A stretch of DNA of 64,000 nucleotides from a bacterium (GTDB lineage: Bacteria; Bacteroidota; Ignavibacteria; Kapaibacteriales; UBA7675). This document shows, one piece after another, positions 25,741-35,261 of the stretch (position 1 is its first letter; the number at the start of each line of letters is the position of its first letter). Under the pieces are notes generated by a model. The model ran no database searches, was not told the DNA's origin, and saw only the letters and a list, made by a program, of their open reading frames with translations. A program made the translations under genes and the position numbers. Where the stretch lies: the NCBI GenBank assembly GCA_030430495.1, contig JAUIKM010000014.1:1-64000 (forward strand), read 5' to 3'.

Positions 25741-28338
25741 TCAGACGTCGGTTTGCGGCGACTTGTTGTTTGCGGCCGGATTTTCATCGGCGGCCGGCCG
25801 CAGCGCCTGTTTCAGCGGCAGGCGGATCGCAAAGGTTGAGCCCCGGCCCTCGACGCTGTCGACCGCAATGCTGCCGCCGTGATTCTCGATGATTCCAAAG
25901 GAGATCGACAGGCCGAGTCCCGTCCCCTGGCCGACGCCTTTGGTTGTGTAAAAGGGCTCAAAGATGCGCCGCCGTATTTCTTCGCTCATGCCCGAACCCG
26001 TGTCGCGAATTTCCACCAGGACCTTGTCGCCTTCCGGACGCGTTGACACAAAAATGTCGCCCTTGTCTTTGATCGCCTGATGAGCGTTGGTCAGGATGTT
26101 CATAAACACCTGATTGATTTTGCCGGGCAGACATTCGACGGGCGGAACCGGCTGGTAGTCGCGGTGGACCTCCACGCGGTGTTTGAGTTTGTTGCGCAGC
26201 AGCAGCAGCGTCGACTCGAGGCCCTGCTGCAAGTCGGTCGGCTTGAAGTCGTTTTCGTCCGCGCGCGAGAAGTTGCGAAGCCCCAGGACGATGTCGCGCG
26301 TGCGGCGCGCGCCCTCTTCTATGCCCGTCAACAGGTCGCGAATTTCGTCCGCCAGCATTTCCGGATCGTACTCATCGCGCAGCGCGGCGACTTCGACCAA
26401 TTCGGCGGCCGGATCGGCCGACTCGTGCAGCTGTTCGTAGCGCTGCAGCAGTTCAAAAATCTCGTTGAGATCCTTTTTCAGCGGGCCGACGTTGGAGCTG
26501 ACGAAGTTGATCGGGTTGTTGATTTCATGCGCAATGCCGGCCGTCAGCTGACCGAGCGAGGCCATTTTTTCCGCTTCGACCAGCTGCGACTGGGCCTGCT
26601 GCAACTGTTTGTGGGCGGCATCCAGTTGGCGGTAGGACTCCGCGACGGCGTCGCGCTGACTGGCCAGTTTGCGGTTGTCGCGCCGTTTCTGGAAAAAGCT
26701 CCAGCTCACCACGGCCAGGAGAATGAAAGCGAGCATGAGACCGATGCGCAGGCCCGTGGTGCGGGTTTCGTTGCGGTCGGCGCGCGCAGCTTCGAGCGCC
26801 CGTTCTTTTTCGGCCAGGGACTTCTGATTTTCGAGCAGTTCGATTTCGTTGGCGCGTTCGCGTTCCTGCAGACGGCGGGTTTCCAGCTCGGCGCGTTGCG
26901 CCTCTTCGAGGCGGCGCAGTTCGGCCAGCTCGCGATCGCTTTGTTCGTTTTCGAGTTGTTCGCGGGCAATCTGGAGGGCCTGCATGGCCTGGCGCCGCTC
27001 CAGTTCGCGTCGCGTCAGCTCGGCTTCTTTCAGCTGGTCTTCGCGGCGCAGCAGCTCAAGTTCGCGCTCGGCGCGTTCCTGCTCCAGCTGCACGCGTTTG
27101 AGCTCCAGATCCCTGACCGCCTGATCGGCGAAGAGCAGGCGCATTTCGTTTTCGCGCTGTTCCACATCGCGTCGGCGCTCCTGGCGTTCGGCCTGGCGCA
27201 GACGCTGCTCAAAGTTGATGGAATCGCGGATGAGGTACTGGCGGCGGTAGTAGACCAGCGCGTCCTCAAAATCGCCGCGCGCCTGCAGCGCCTCGGCATA
27301 GACGGAATAAACATCCTGCATGATCTCGGGATCGGAACAGGCGTCGAGTGATTTGACGGCGTTGGCGGCGTATTCGGCGGCGTTGTAGTAATCGTTGCGG
27401 CGCAGGTACAGCTCGGAAATGATGCTGCGCACCACGGCCAGGTCGCAGTCGGCGCCGTCGTCCAGGTTGTGGCGCTCGGCGGCGCGCAGCAGGTCCAGGG
27501 CCTCCTCAAAATTGCCGAGATTCTGATAGGCGATGCCCAGGTTGCGATAGGCGTCGGCGCTGGCGCGTCCGTCCACCGCCATGGTTTCCTCTATCTGGAT
27601 GGCGCGGCGGAAGTGCTGCAAGGCCGCCACGTGATCGCCCATGCGCGTGTAGAGATACCCGATATTGTTGAGCGCGATAGCAATTTCCGGCAGATAGGCG
27701 CGGCGGCGCGCCAGTTCCAGAATTTCCAGGGCGTGCTGCAGCGCCGCGGGGAAATCGCCGCGCCGGATCTGCGTGCGCGAAGCCAGACGCAGGCTGCCCA
27801 TCAGTGCGATGCTGTCGCCGCGCGAGCGCTGGATGTCGAGAACGCGGTCCAGCGCCGCCAGCGCGCTGTCGTATTCCTGTGTATTCAGAAAACTTTCGGC
27901 GATGCGCCGATGAGTGATCGCCAGATCAGGCGCTGCACCGCGGGCGGTTTGCAGCCTGACGACTTTGCGGCGATATTCGACCGATCGCGCCGGCGAAGCC
28001 AGCTTGTCGTAAATACCGGCGACCGCTTCGTACAGGCGCTCCAGCGAACCGTTGTCCTTCGCCTGTTCGTGCAGGTGAATGGCGCGCAGGAAATAACCGA
28101 CCGCGCGGGAGGTGTCGCCGGTTTCGGCGTAGGAGCAGGCCAGCAGGACCAGGGCGCTGCGGTGCAGCGGGCTGAAGGTGCTGTCCGCCGCGCCGGCTTC
28201 CAGCAGGACGTTGGCGGAGTCGATTGCGGCGCTGTAAGCTCCGCCCTCGTAGGCCCGCCAGGCGCTGTCGAGCCGCGCTCCGTCACTCTGCGCCACGGCG
28301 GCCGCGGCCGGGCCAAACAAGAGAATGGCAAGGAACAT
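25741..28338 (-). CDS. TPR-containing sensor histidine kinase
   Basis: A membrane sensor kinase of 865 residues. A signal peptide (residues 1-17) is followed by a periplasmic region of about eight TPR-like repeats (20-370), then a long charged coiled coil (about 375-525, rich in E/R/L). One membrane span (529-549) and a second short coiled coil lead to the dimerisation/phosphoacceptor box ASLGQLTAGIAHEINNP with His604. The ATPase domain shows the N box (MNILTNAHQAIKD), G1 (IRDTGSGMSEE) and G2 (GTGLGLSISFGI). The Ala-His-Glu-Ile-Asn-Asn type is common in stand-alone kinases. No response regulator is encoded next to it. The TonB receptor gene ends 45 bp upstream, so they probably form an operon and a signalling pair. 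Confidence 0.95.
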   Translation of the reverse strand: MFLAILLFGPAAAAVAQSDGARLDSAWRAYEGGAYSAAIDSANVLLEAGAADSTFSPLHRSALVLLACSYAETGDTSRAVGYFLRAIHLHEQAKDNGSLERLYEAVAGIYDKLASPARSVEYRRKVVRLQTARGAAPDLAITHRRIAESFLNTQEYDSALAALDRVLDIQRSRGDSIALMGSLRLASRTQIRRGDFPAALQHALEILELARRRAYLPEIAIALNNIGYLYTRMGDHVAALQHFRRAIQIEETMAVDGRASADAYRNLGIAYQNLGNFEEALDLLRAAERHNLDDGADCDLAVVRSIISELYLRRNDYYNAAEYAANAVKSLDACSDPEIMQDVYSVYAEALQARGDFEDALVYYRRQYLIRDSINFEQRLRQAERQERRRDVEQRENEMRLLFADQAVRDLELKRVQLEQERAERELELLRREDQLKEAELTRRELERRQAMQALQIAREQLENEQSDRELAELRRLEEAQRAELETRRLQERERANEIELLENQKSLAEKERALEAARADRNETRTTGLRIGLMLAFILLAVVSWSFFQKRRDNRKLASQRDAVAESYRQLDAAHKQLQQAQSQLVEAEKMASLGQLTAGIAHEINNPINFVSSNVGPLKKDLNEIFELLQRYEQLHESADPAAELVEVAALRDEYDPEMLADEIRDLLTGIEEGARRTRDIVLGLRNFSRADENDFKPTDLQQGLESTLLLLRNKLKHRVEVHRDYQPVPPVECLPGKINQVFMNILTNAHQAIKDKGDIFVSTRPEGDKVLVEIRDTGSGMSEEIRRRIFEPFYTTKGVGQGTGLGLSISFGIIENHGGSIAVDSVEGRGSTFAIRLPLKQALRPAADENPAANNKSPQTDV

Positions 28339-28383
28339 CAGGCCGAGATATGTGCGCGGTTTGCAGATGAGTTTGCTCCGACC

Positions 28384-30711
28384 TCAGTCCAGTTCAAAGT
28401 TCCAGCCCACGCGGATGCGCCGCAGGCGTTGCGGGTTGTAGTGCAGATCGACGTCCCAGCCGATAGAGCCGATGCCGCCGTATTCCGTGTTGAACACGTT
28501 GTCGACGTTGAAGAGAACGTAGATGCGCTCGTCGATGTGATAACGCAGGAGCAGGTCGAGCGTCGCGTAGCCGTCGACCCGTGAAAATTCTTCGTCTTCG
28601 TATGCCGCCGGCGTCGGCGTAAAGCGGCGCGTCCACGGCCCGGACCAGACCACGTCGGCGCGCAGATGCCAGTTGCGCCAGGGGTTGACGGAGAGCGAGA
28701 GCTGGCCCAGGAACTGCGGCGCCATGCGAAAGACCGGCAGCTCGCCGCCATCGTCCGGCAGGGTTTCGCGGCCGACGGACCAGGTGGCCGCCGCGTTGAG
28801 ATCAAGACCTATACTCGGCACGAGATTGCGCAGACGCAGCGAGGCCTGCGCGCTCATCAACTGCGAGGGATCGCCGATGCCGTTCGCGTAGGTGCGCGCC
28901 ACGGAGTCGATACTGCGCGGATAGAGATTGCGATCGATCGTGTCGATAATGCCGGCGATGCGTTTGTCCACACTGTTGAAAAAGAGCACAAGGTCCAGCT
29001 GTGCATCGGGGCTGAACGTTTTGCTGATGCCCAGCTCCGTGGCGTGAATCTGTTCGGCTTCCAGGTTGGGCGAGGGCAGAATAGCGTAGTATATCGAATC
29101 ATGCGCTTCCGGAATGACAAAGGCGGTTGAGCTGCGTGAATACCAGGTGGAAGGCGCGCGGAAAGCGCGGCCCCACGAAGCGCGCAGACTCGTCTGACGA
29201 TCCAGCCGCCAGAGCGCGGCCAGCCGCGGATTGACCGAGGAACCGTAAAGCGAGTTGTCGTCGATGCGCACGCCGGCGATAAACACAAAGTCGTTCCAGC
29301 GCTGATACAACTGCGCAAAAGCCGCCAGGTTCTCAAATGTCAGCGACTTAAACCCAAAGTCGCCCAGCAGCGAATCGGTATAAAACGTTTCCTCTTCAAA
29401 TGCCTCGTACAGATCCGTGTCGAAAGGCTCGGGCAGCTCGTTGGTGCGCGGCAGATTGCTGGAAACCTGGGACGAAAATCCGCCGATCAATTCCGTGTCG
29501 TCCCCCGCTCGCAGCGTAAACAACTGCTCCGCAAAGAAATCGTCGGAAGCATGCCACACGTAGGACCGGCCATTATTGCTGTAGGTGGTGGCATAGGACG
29601 ACAGCGGATTGGCGCGCATCTGCAGGTTGGACAGGGTCGACGTAGCCAGTACCGGCCCGATGTTGTAATCCAGGCTCACGGTGGAGCGCTGAATCGTCTC
29701 GCCAAAAAAAATGGCCGGATTGTTGTAGTTGTACACGATGGCCGACTGCCCGATAGAAGAGTGATCGCGCCGCTCCATGCGTTCAAAACTTAAACTCAAA
29801 CCCTTATAGGCCAGGCGAATGCCGAGTTGATTGCTGTGGTGCGGCATATTGCCGAATTCCGGCTCGGTTTCGGTGCCGCGGTAGTAGGGCTGAAACGTCG
29901 TGTCGTTTAAAATTCCGGTGCGGACATCTTCGATGTCGAACACCTTGAAATATTCGAGCGGATTGTACACCCCGCTTTTGCTGTGTTTAACTCCTATGTC
30001 GTCTTCGTCGGCTACGCTGCCGTAAAAGGAATAGTTAAACACCTCGTCGTCGAGCCCGGCTTTGCCGCCGACCATAAAATTGGCGTATTTGTATTCGCGG
30101 TTGCCGCGTGCAATGTCCGCCACGACAAACAGGTCGTCCACCGCTTCCCGCGTCACGATGTTAATAACGCCGGCAAAAGCATCCGCACCGTAAATTGCCG
30201 AAGCCGGACCGATAATTATCTCAATGCGTTCGGCCTGGCGCACGGGCAGTTGCGCGCCGATGGGCATGCCGGATCCGGTGCTGGGCTGCACGGGGATATT
30301 GTTTATCAGGAATTTGGTGTAGCTGTTGCCGACAAGCCCGCGCATCAGGAAGGTCTCGCCCTCGGCTCCTCCGCCGGGCTGGGACACGCGAATGCCGGGC
30401 ACGCTTTTCAAGACATCGACCAGCGTCGTCCAGCCGTTCTCCAGGATTTCATCGCGTTTAACAACGTACACGGTCAGCGGCAGCTCGTCGACGCGTTTGG
30501 CGGAACGGCTGGCGGAAAAGATTTCAACTTCACCGTCTTTGTCGACATGCACAACATCGGAGCGGCCGAGTACATCGCGGTCGAGCGCCGTACCCTCGTC
30601 CTGCGCCGCAAGTTTAACGCCACATGTTAACACGAGGCAGCAGCACGACGCCAAAAGGAGCGCAACTTTTCGCGCGGTCCATGTTCCGACTGGTGTTCTG
30701 TTCAGTTTCAT
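28384..30711 (-). CDS. TonB-dependent outer-membrane receptor
   Basis: A 22-strand barrel importer of 775 residues, energised by TonB; the substrate is unidentified. The signal peptide ends near LAAQ. The plug domain (about 65-180) has the order VDELPLTVYVVKRDEILENGW, LVDVLKSVPGIRVSQPGGG, FLMRGLVGNSYTKFLINN and the GPASAIYGADAFAGVINIVT block, typical of colicin-I receptor or vitamin B12-type plugs. The barrel ends in the signature YVLFNVDNVFNTEYGG and a final strand RIRVGWNFELD. There is no N-terminal carboxypeptidase-like domain and no SusD partner, so it is not a Sus-type system. It lies immediately upstream of the TPR histidine kinase on the same strand. Confidence 0.95.
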   Translation of the reverse strand: MKLNRTPVGTWTARKVALLLASCCCLVLTCGVKLAAQDEGTALDRDVLGRSDVVHVDKDGEVEIFSASRSAKRVDELPLTVYVVKRDEILENGWTTLVDVLKSVPGIRVSQPGGGAEGETFLMRGLVGNSYTKFLINNIPVQPSTGSGMPIGAQLPVRQAERIEIIIGPASAIYGADAFAGVINIVTREAVDDLFVVADIARGNREYKYANFMVGGKAGLDDEVFNYSFYGSVADEDDIGVKHSKSGVYNPLEYFKVFDIEDVRTGILNDTTFQPYYRGTETEPEFGNMPHHSNQLGIRLAYKGLSLSFERMERRDHSSIGQSAIVYNYNNPAIFFGETIQRSTVSLDYNIGPVLATSTLSNLQMRANPLSSYATTYSNNGRSYVWHASDDFFAEQLFTLRAGDDTELIGGFSSQVSSNLPRTNELPEPFDTDLYEAFEEETFYTDSLLGDFGFKSLTFENLAAFAQLYQRWNDFVFIAGVRIDDNSLYGSSVNPRLAALWRLDRQTSLRASWGRAFRAPSTWYSRSSTAFVIPEAHDSIYYAILPSPNLEAEQIHATELGISKTFSPDAQLDLVLFFNSVDKRIAGIIDTIDRNLYPRSIDSVARTYANGIGDPSQLMSAQASLRLRNLVPSIGLDLNAAATWSVGRETLPDDGGELPVFRMAPQFLGQLSLSVNPWRNWHLRADVVWSGPWTRRFTPTPAAYEDEEFSRVDGYATLDLLLRYHIDERIYVLFNVDNVFNTEYGGIGSIGWDVDLHYNPQRLRRIRVGWNFELD

Positions 30712-30797
30712 ACACCGCCCTGTTTAACACTCCACCTGCTTTATAAAGGCCATTTTGTTTGGCCCGGCCCGGGGGCCTGCGTGTTTTCAGTTGCGGG

Positions 30798-32447
30798 TCA
30801 CAAAGCGGCCGCGGAGGGCATGGCCGCAAAGACCGAATCGACGATGGCCTGGGCTTCCTGCTGGATAGCCGCCAGATGCGCGGCGTCGCGGAAACTTTCG
30901 GCGTAGATTTTGTAAATCTCTTCCGTTCCCGAGGGTCGCGCGGCGAACCAGCCGTTTTTGGTCTGGACTTTCAGGCCGCCGAGGGCCGCGCCGTTGCCGG
31001 GCGCATTCGTCAGAATCGCTTCGATTTTCTCGCCGGCGAGGACGTCGACGCGCAGGTCTTCCGCCCGCAGTTTTTTCAGCGCGCTTTTTTGCGCCGCGTT
31101 GGCGGGCGCGTCCAGGCGTTCGTACATGGGCGCGCCGTGGCGTTCGGTCAGCTCATGGTAGAGTTCGGCGATGTCGCGGCCGCGCGCGGACATAATTTCG
31201 GCCGCCAGCAGATCCATAATAATGCCGTCTTTATCGGTGGACCAGGCGCCGCCGGTGCGCCGCACGAAGGACGCTCCGGCGCTTTCTTCGCCGCCGAAGG
31301 CCAGTTCACCCGAGAACAGGCCGGGGGCGAACCACTTGAAACCGACCGGCGTCTCGTAGACTTTGCGCCCGAGGGCGGTGGCCACGCGGTCGATCATCGA
31401 ACTTGTGACGAGGGTTTTGCCGACGGCCGCGGCGGGCGCCCAGTCGCGCGCGCTGAACAGATAGTCGCAGGCGACGGCCAGGTAGGCGTTGGGCTGCATC
31501 AGCCCGCCGCCGCGCGTGACGATGCCGTGGCGGTCAAAATCGGGGTCGTTGCCGAATGCCACATCAAACCTGTCCTTGTTGGCAATCAGGCCGGCCATGG
31601 CCCAGGGTGAGGAGCAGTCCATGCGAATGACGCCGTCGCGGTCGAGCGTCATAAAACGAAAGGTTGGATCGGCATGCGGATTGACGACCTGGATGTCGAG
31701 GCCGTAGGTTTCGGCAATCGGCTCCCAGTAGGCCAGGCCGGCGCCGCCCATGGGATCCGCGCCAATTTTGAGGCCGCCGGATCGGATCAGGTCCATGTCC
31801 AGCACGTTCCGCAGGTCGTCGACGTAGGCGCGCATCATATCGCGTGCGGCGGCTTTGGCGGCGGCGCGCGTCCAGGGCAGGCGGCGCACGTCGCGCAGGC
31901 CGTCCGTTAAAAGTCGATTGGCGCGTTCTTCAATCCAGGCGGTCGCTTCCGCTGCGGCGGGGCCGCCGTTGACGCCGTTGTACTTAAATCCGCCGTCGGC
32001 CGGCGGATTGTGGGAGGGCGTAATCACAACGCCGTCGGCCAGGCCGCTCGTACGGCCGTGATTATAGGTCAAAATTGCATGGGAGATTACCGGGGTCGGG
32101 GTAAATCCACCGCCGGCCTGCACGACAAAATTGAGATCGTTGGCGGCAAAGACTTCGGCGGCGCTGCGTTCGGCGGCTTCGGAAAGCGCGTGAGTGTCTT
32201 TGCCGATAAACAGCGGGCCATCGATCTGTTGCAGGCGGCGGTAGTCACAGATGGCCTGTGAGATCGCCAGGATGTGATTCTCGTTGAAACTGCCGCGCAA
32301 AGCCGTACCGCGATGACCCGAGGTGCCGAATGCCACGCGCCCCGCGGGGTCGTCGGCCTGCGGCCTGCGCGTGTAGTAATCGGCCATGAGTTGCGGAATA
32401 TTCGTCAGGATGTCTGCGGGAGCGGGCTGACCGGCAAGTTCGTGCAT
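30798..32447 (-). CDS. pgm: Phosphoglucomutase (alpha-D-glucose phosphate-specific)
   Basis: It interconverts glucose 1-phosphate and glucose 6-phosphate, linking glycolysis with UDP-glucose and glycogen synthesis. The 549-residue protein matches the E. coli Pgm length. The phosphoserine loop is ITPSHNPP with Ser145. The metal loop is FGNDPDFDRHGIV (three Asp), the sugar-specificity loop is AFGGEESAGAS, and the phosphate-binding end is ARPSGTEEIYKIY. The frame is open up to 32813, but the upstream 122 codons have no relation to the family, and MHELAGQPAPADIL at 32447 is the start expected for Pgm. A copy of the dispersed GACAAACA repeat lies about 250 bp upstream. Confidence 0.96.
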   Translation of the reverse strand: MHELAGQPAPADILTNIPQLMADYYTRRPQADDPAGRVAFGTSGHRGTALRGSFNENHILAISQAICDYRRLQQIDGPLFIGKDTHALSEAAERSAAEVFAANDLNFVVQAGGGFTPTPVISHAILTYNHGRTSGLADGVVITPSHNPPADGGFKYNGVNGGPAAAEATAWIEERANRLLTDGLRDVRRLPWTRAAAKAAARDMMRAYVDDLRNVLDMDLIRSGGLKIGADPMGGAGLAYWEPIAETYGLDIQVVNPHADPTFRFMTLDRDGVIRMDCSSPWAMAGLIANKDRFDVAFGNDPDFDRHGIVTRGGGLMQPNAYLAVACDYLFSARDWAPAAAVGKTLVTSSMIDRVATALGRKVYETPVGFKWFAPGLFSGELAFGGEESAGASFVRRTGGAWSTDKDGIIMDLLAAEIMSARGRDIAELYHELTERHGAPMYERLDAPANAAQKSALKKLRAEDLRVDVLAGEKIEAILTNAPGNGAALGGLKVQTKNGWFAARPSGTEEIYKIYAESFRDAAHLAAIQQEAQAIVDSVFAAMPSAAAL

Positions 32448-33382
32448 GGGCTTTGTGGCCTGGATTTGCTGTAAAAAGTGTCGTTTAACCCGCAAAATGG
32501 CCAAAAAATCGGCAGCCGACAAGCCCGCGCGGCCTGCGCTGATTGCGCGCCGCACAAGGCGGCGTTGCGGAGCGGGGAGCCGTGGACTTTGTGCGACACA
32601 ACGCCGGGACAAAGAAAGCCCGTTCACCCTGAAATGCAGACCGACGACCATGCACCCTGGTGCATCAGACACGGAACGAAACCGACAACACAATGACAAA
32701 CAAAAGCGGATTTGGAAGAATTCATGCGAACGATATGCGAGAATGGACAGCATTTCCGCGGCGGGAGGGAGCTTGATGACGAATCGGAAGACCCAGGACG
32801 CATTGAAAGGCAAAATGCGGCAAATTTGAACGCATTCGCCGAATGCGACGGGAAAGAGCGAATGACGGGAGGCTGTATTTTGGCGCTTGAATTAGTTTAT
32901 GTGTAACACATAGTTTGGATGCGTGCACATTTTTCGCAAAAAGATTTGCATTTGACTACATGCGCTAGTATGTTAACCCCCACTGCCACTGTTCAATGTG
33001 AGGTGTCGACGAGACTTAACAGGAACAAGACAACACTGCAGCTTGTCGACCCACTAACGAACAGATCATTATCAGAAACTAGCGGACCGCCCAAACCGCC
33101 GGAACCAGGTTTAACAACTAAGCCACTGTAGCGTGCGCATCGCATTCGACCGTGAATACTATTCGTCTCGGGTTTGATGCGGTCATGCCCTGTTATGCCT
33201 GTATGCTCTATCCGTCCCGAACTGTTAATCCGGGGCGGAGACCACACACACTTAAACAGCAACAGCTGAATTTTGGCTGCCGAGTTCTGGAATCCACAAC
33301 TATGCATATGGGCTCGGCGCACCAGAATCCACTTTAATAACTCAACCTCAATTCCACATTTGATTTCTGCAAGGAAAACTGC
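32448..33382. other. Long divergent intergenic region
   Basis: About 935 bp between pgm (minus) and the first Cys/Trp-motif gene (plus). Contents recognised: a dispersed repeat copy at 32694-32715, several GTTTAA/TTAAAC hexamers, and an AT-rich tract at 32880-32970 that is a likely promoter zone. Small open frames here (for example 32722-32928) show no protein-like features. No RNA gene is recognised. Confidence 0.5.
32694..32715 (+). repeat. Dispersed repeat copy, GGATTTGG subtype
   Basis: TGACAAACAAAA followed by GCGGATTTGG. It is identical at 20 of 22 positions to the copy at 45880-45901, and both lie outside genes. Confidence 0.75.
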
Positions 33383-33931
33383 ATGAAACGCATGAATATC
33401 TTACTCGCAGCGGCATTTGCCGTTCTGTTTACGTTTTCGTTTACCACACAGCAAGTAATGGCACAGCCCGGCGGATCGGCCAGCGCTGTCGGTGTTGTAA
33501 GCGTTATTCCGTCCAAAGGTCCGGCCACAACGATCGACACGCAATTTGACGTCACGTGGGATGACTTTGTCGAGGTGAACCCCGACCTGCGCCGCGCGAA
33601 TATCGGCGACGCATCAGTTGAAAACGCGCTGTTCCAGGTTGAAACTGAAGTTGGCCCTGAGAACTGGATCGAACTGCGCCGCGACAACGTCACACTGCGC
33701 TACTGGGTCTGGGTATGCCACCGCGTCCGCATCTGCCGCTGGTACTGCGGATGGTGCTGCATCCCGACCTACTACACGATTTGCTGGCGTTCGCGTGCCG
33801 CCTATGTGGCATGGGAGCCGGGTCTGGTCGTCGATCTTGACGTTGTTGACAATGTCGATTTTGAAGACGCCAATGGCGAAATTCTGACGGTTGAAGCCGA
33901 TGCCTCGACCGTATCCTTTGTTGTACCCTGA
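33383..33931 (+). CDS. Secreted Cys/Trp-motif protein, paralogue 1
   Basis: Not a family I recognise. The 182-residue precursor has a clear signal peptide (MNILLAAAFAVLFTFSF, cleavage after VMA) and an acidic mature chain. Residues about 38-95 precede a remarkable segment at 108-136: WVCHRVRICRWYCGWCC, then IPTYYTICWR. It holds six cysteines and five tryptophans. The C-terminal third looks like beta strands (LVVDLDVVDNVDFEDANGEIL) and ends in VSFVVP. The same architecture recurs in the gene 500 bp downstream. In both proteins the mature cysteines are confined to this segment, so it may bind metal, form a disulfide-tied hairpin or insert into membrane; these are guesses. It has no T9SS domain and no lipobox. 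Confidence 0.85.
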   Translation: MKRMNILLAAAFAVLFTFSFTTQQVMAQPGGSASAVGVVSVIPSKGPATTIDTQFDVTWDDFVEVNPDLRRANIGDASVENALFQVETEVGPENWIELRRDNVTLRYWVWVCHRVRICRWYCGWCCIPTYYTICWRSRAAYVAWEPGLVVDLDVVDNVDFEDANGEILTVEADASTVSFVVP

Positions 33932-34433
33932 CGCCGCGGCGTTTGTTTAATACAACATTGCGACCAGGATCGCAATTTAACATCATCGGTTTGAAGAAGC
34001 CGGAGGTTCCGTCACCGAGTAACATCAGGCGCGCGAAAACTCTTCCAGCCCAAAGAGGAGTCCGCGCGGACGGAACTGCCGGCTTCGGCCGATCAGGCAA
34101 AATGCAAAGCAGGCGTCTCTTTCAGGCGTCGATGAAATACAAAGTCAGAACGCCTGGATCTGACGTCGGAATTGCGCTCGGCAGCAGCCCCGCAATGGGC
34201 AGCGGGGCTGTTGGCCGGCTGAAAACTTCTCTTGTTTATAAAGCGGATTGTTGCATATAACGCAGCCACGAGTACCATACTACCAATCAGTCCATCACCG
34301 CCTTCGTGTTAACATTTGAGCCGACATCACTAAATGACCGAAACGCGTACCGTGCACGGCGGCATTTACCGATCCATCGAATACCACGAAGAGTACGGTG
34401 TTAATACCCACTCTTTATTACAGGAACAATTCC
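33932..34433. other. Intergenic region between the two paralogues, with hairpin
   Basis: About 500 bp. CAGCCCCGC (34185-34193) and GCGGGGCTG (34202-34210) form a perfect 9-bp stem without a clear U-tract, possibly an attenuator or inefficient terminator. An AT-richer stretch at 34230-34330 probably holds the promoter of the second gene. No reading frame is convincing. Confidence 0.5.
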
Positions 34434-34979
34434 ATGAATTCCACGAAGTTTTTCTCACTCTTGATTATTGCAGCTTTTTGTGCCTGCCCGCTGTTTCTGC
34501 AGGCGCAGGACGCCGGCGATGCCACCGGACAAGCCAGTCTTTCGGCTACTTTTGGCGACAGCGACAACACCAATGCAACGGAACTGAATTCGAGCATTGA
34601 CGTTTCCTGGGAGACGTTCGAGGAAGTCGACAACAAAACGCGACGCGCGCAGATTGTCAGCTCGTCGATGAAGAACATCCTGTTTGAAACGGAAACCAGC
34701 GACGACGGAAAATCGCGTATCGACATCGTTGAAGAGTCGACAGGCCGCTATCGCGTTTACGTTTACCACGTTGTGCGCATTTGCCGCTGGTATTGCGGCT
34801 GGTGCTGTGTACCTAGTTATTACCTCGTGTGTTTCCGCGCCACCTCGCTGATAAGTGATTGGAAATCCGGCACGCGTCTGACGCTGGCGTTGGAAGAGGA
34901 TGTGACGTTTGAAGACAGCGACAAAAACACGATTACCGTGGTCGCCGGCAATAGCACGCTCGGCTTTGTAGTTCCGTAA
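34434..34979 (+). CDS. Secreted Cys/Trp-motif protein, paralogue 2
   Basis: A 181-residue paralogue of the preceding gene. Signal peptide FFSLLIIAAFCACPLFLQAQ. The mature protein shows matching blocks in the same order: SIDVSWETFEEVDNKTRRAQI (compare TQFDVTWDDFVEVNPDLRRANI), NILFETET, then the motif segment at about 112-136 (VVRICRWYCGWCC, VPSYYLVCFR), and a C terminus TLGFVVP. The 12 residues VRICRWYCGWCC are identical in both, while flanking sequence has diverged heavily, so this core is under strong constraint. Start 34434 (MNSTKFF) gives a proper signal; the frame opens at 34398. It ends just before a very strong hairpin terminator. Function unknown. Confidence 0.87.
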   Translation: MNSTKFFSLLIIAAFCACPLFLQAQDAGDATGQASLSATFGDSDNTNATELNSSIDVSWETFEEVDNKTRRAQIVSSSMKNILFETETSDDGKSRIDIVEESTGRYRVYVYHVVRICRWYCGWCCVPSYYLVCFRATSLISDWKSGTRLTLALEEDVTFEDSDKNTITVVAGNSTLGFVVP

Positions 34980-35011
34980 ACCGTCCCCCGACCTACAACG
35001 ACCGTATGCGG

Positions 35012-35049
35012 AAAAAACGCCGGTGCATGCAGATGCACCGGCGTTTTTT
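35012..35049. terminator. Strong bidirectional terminator
   Basis: A 17-bp perfect stem: A6 plus CGCCGGTGCAT pairs with ATGCACCGGCG plus T6 around loop GCAG. The A- and T-runs make it work on both strands. It ends the Cys/Trp-motif paralogue 2 transcript and faces the convergent propeller gene. Confidence 0.92.
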
Positions 35050-35194
35050 TGTTTAACAGCGCCGGATACCACCCGCGGGCAGAAGCGCGGATATGGTTTT
35101 AACAAACTGATGAACGCGGTGGGTTAAGGCAGAACCCGAAGGAAGGTGCATTGGCAGGACCTTTGAATTTGTGTGTTTGTTTCCCGATGATTAA

Positions 35195-35235
35195 CAAAAA
35201 AATGGGCCTGCCGCACCCGCAGGTACGGCAGACCC
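35195..35235 (-). terminator. Terminator of the large T9SS propeller gene
   Basis: On the minus strand GGGTCTGCCG pairs with CGGCAGGCCC, followed by ATTTTTTTG. It lies 27 bp past the stop codon of the propeller protein. Confidence 0.88.
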
Positions 35236-35261
35236 TCTCGCGTCACAGGATGGATGACGGA

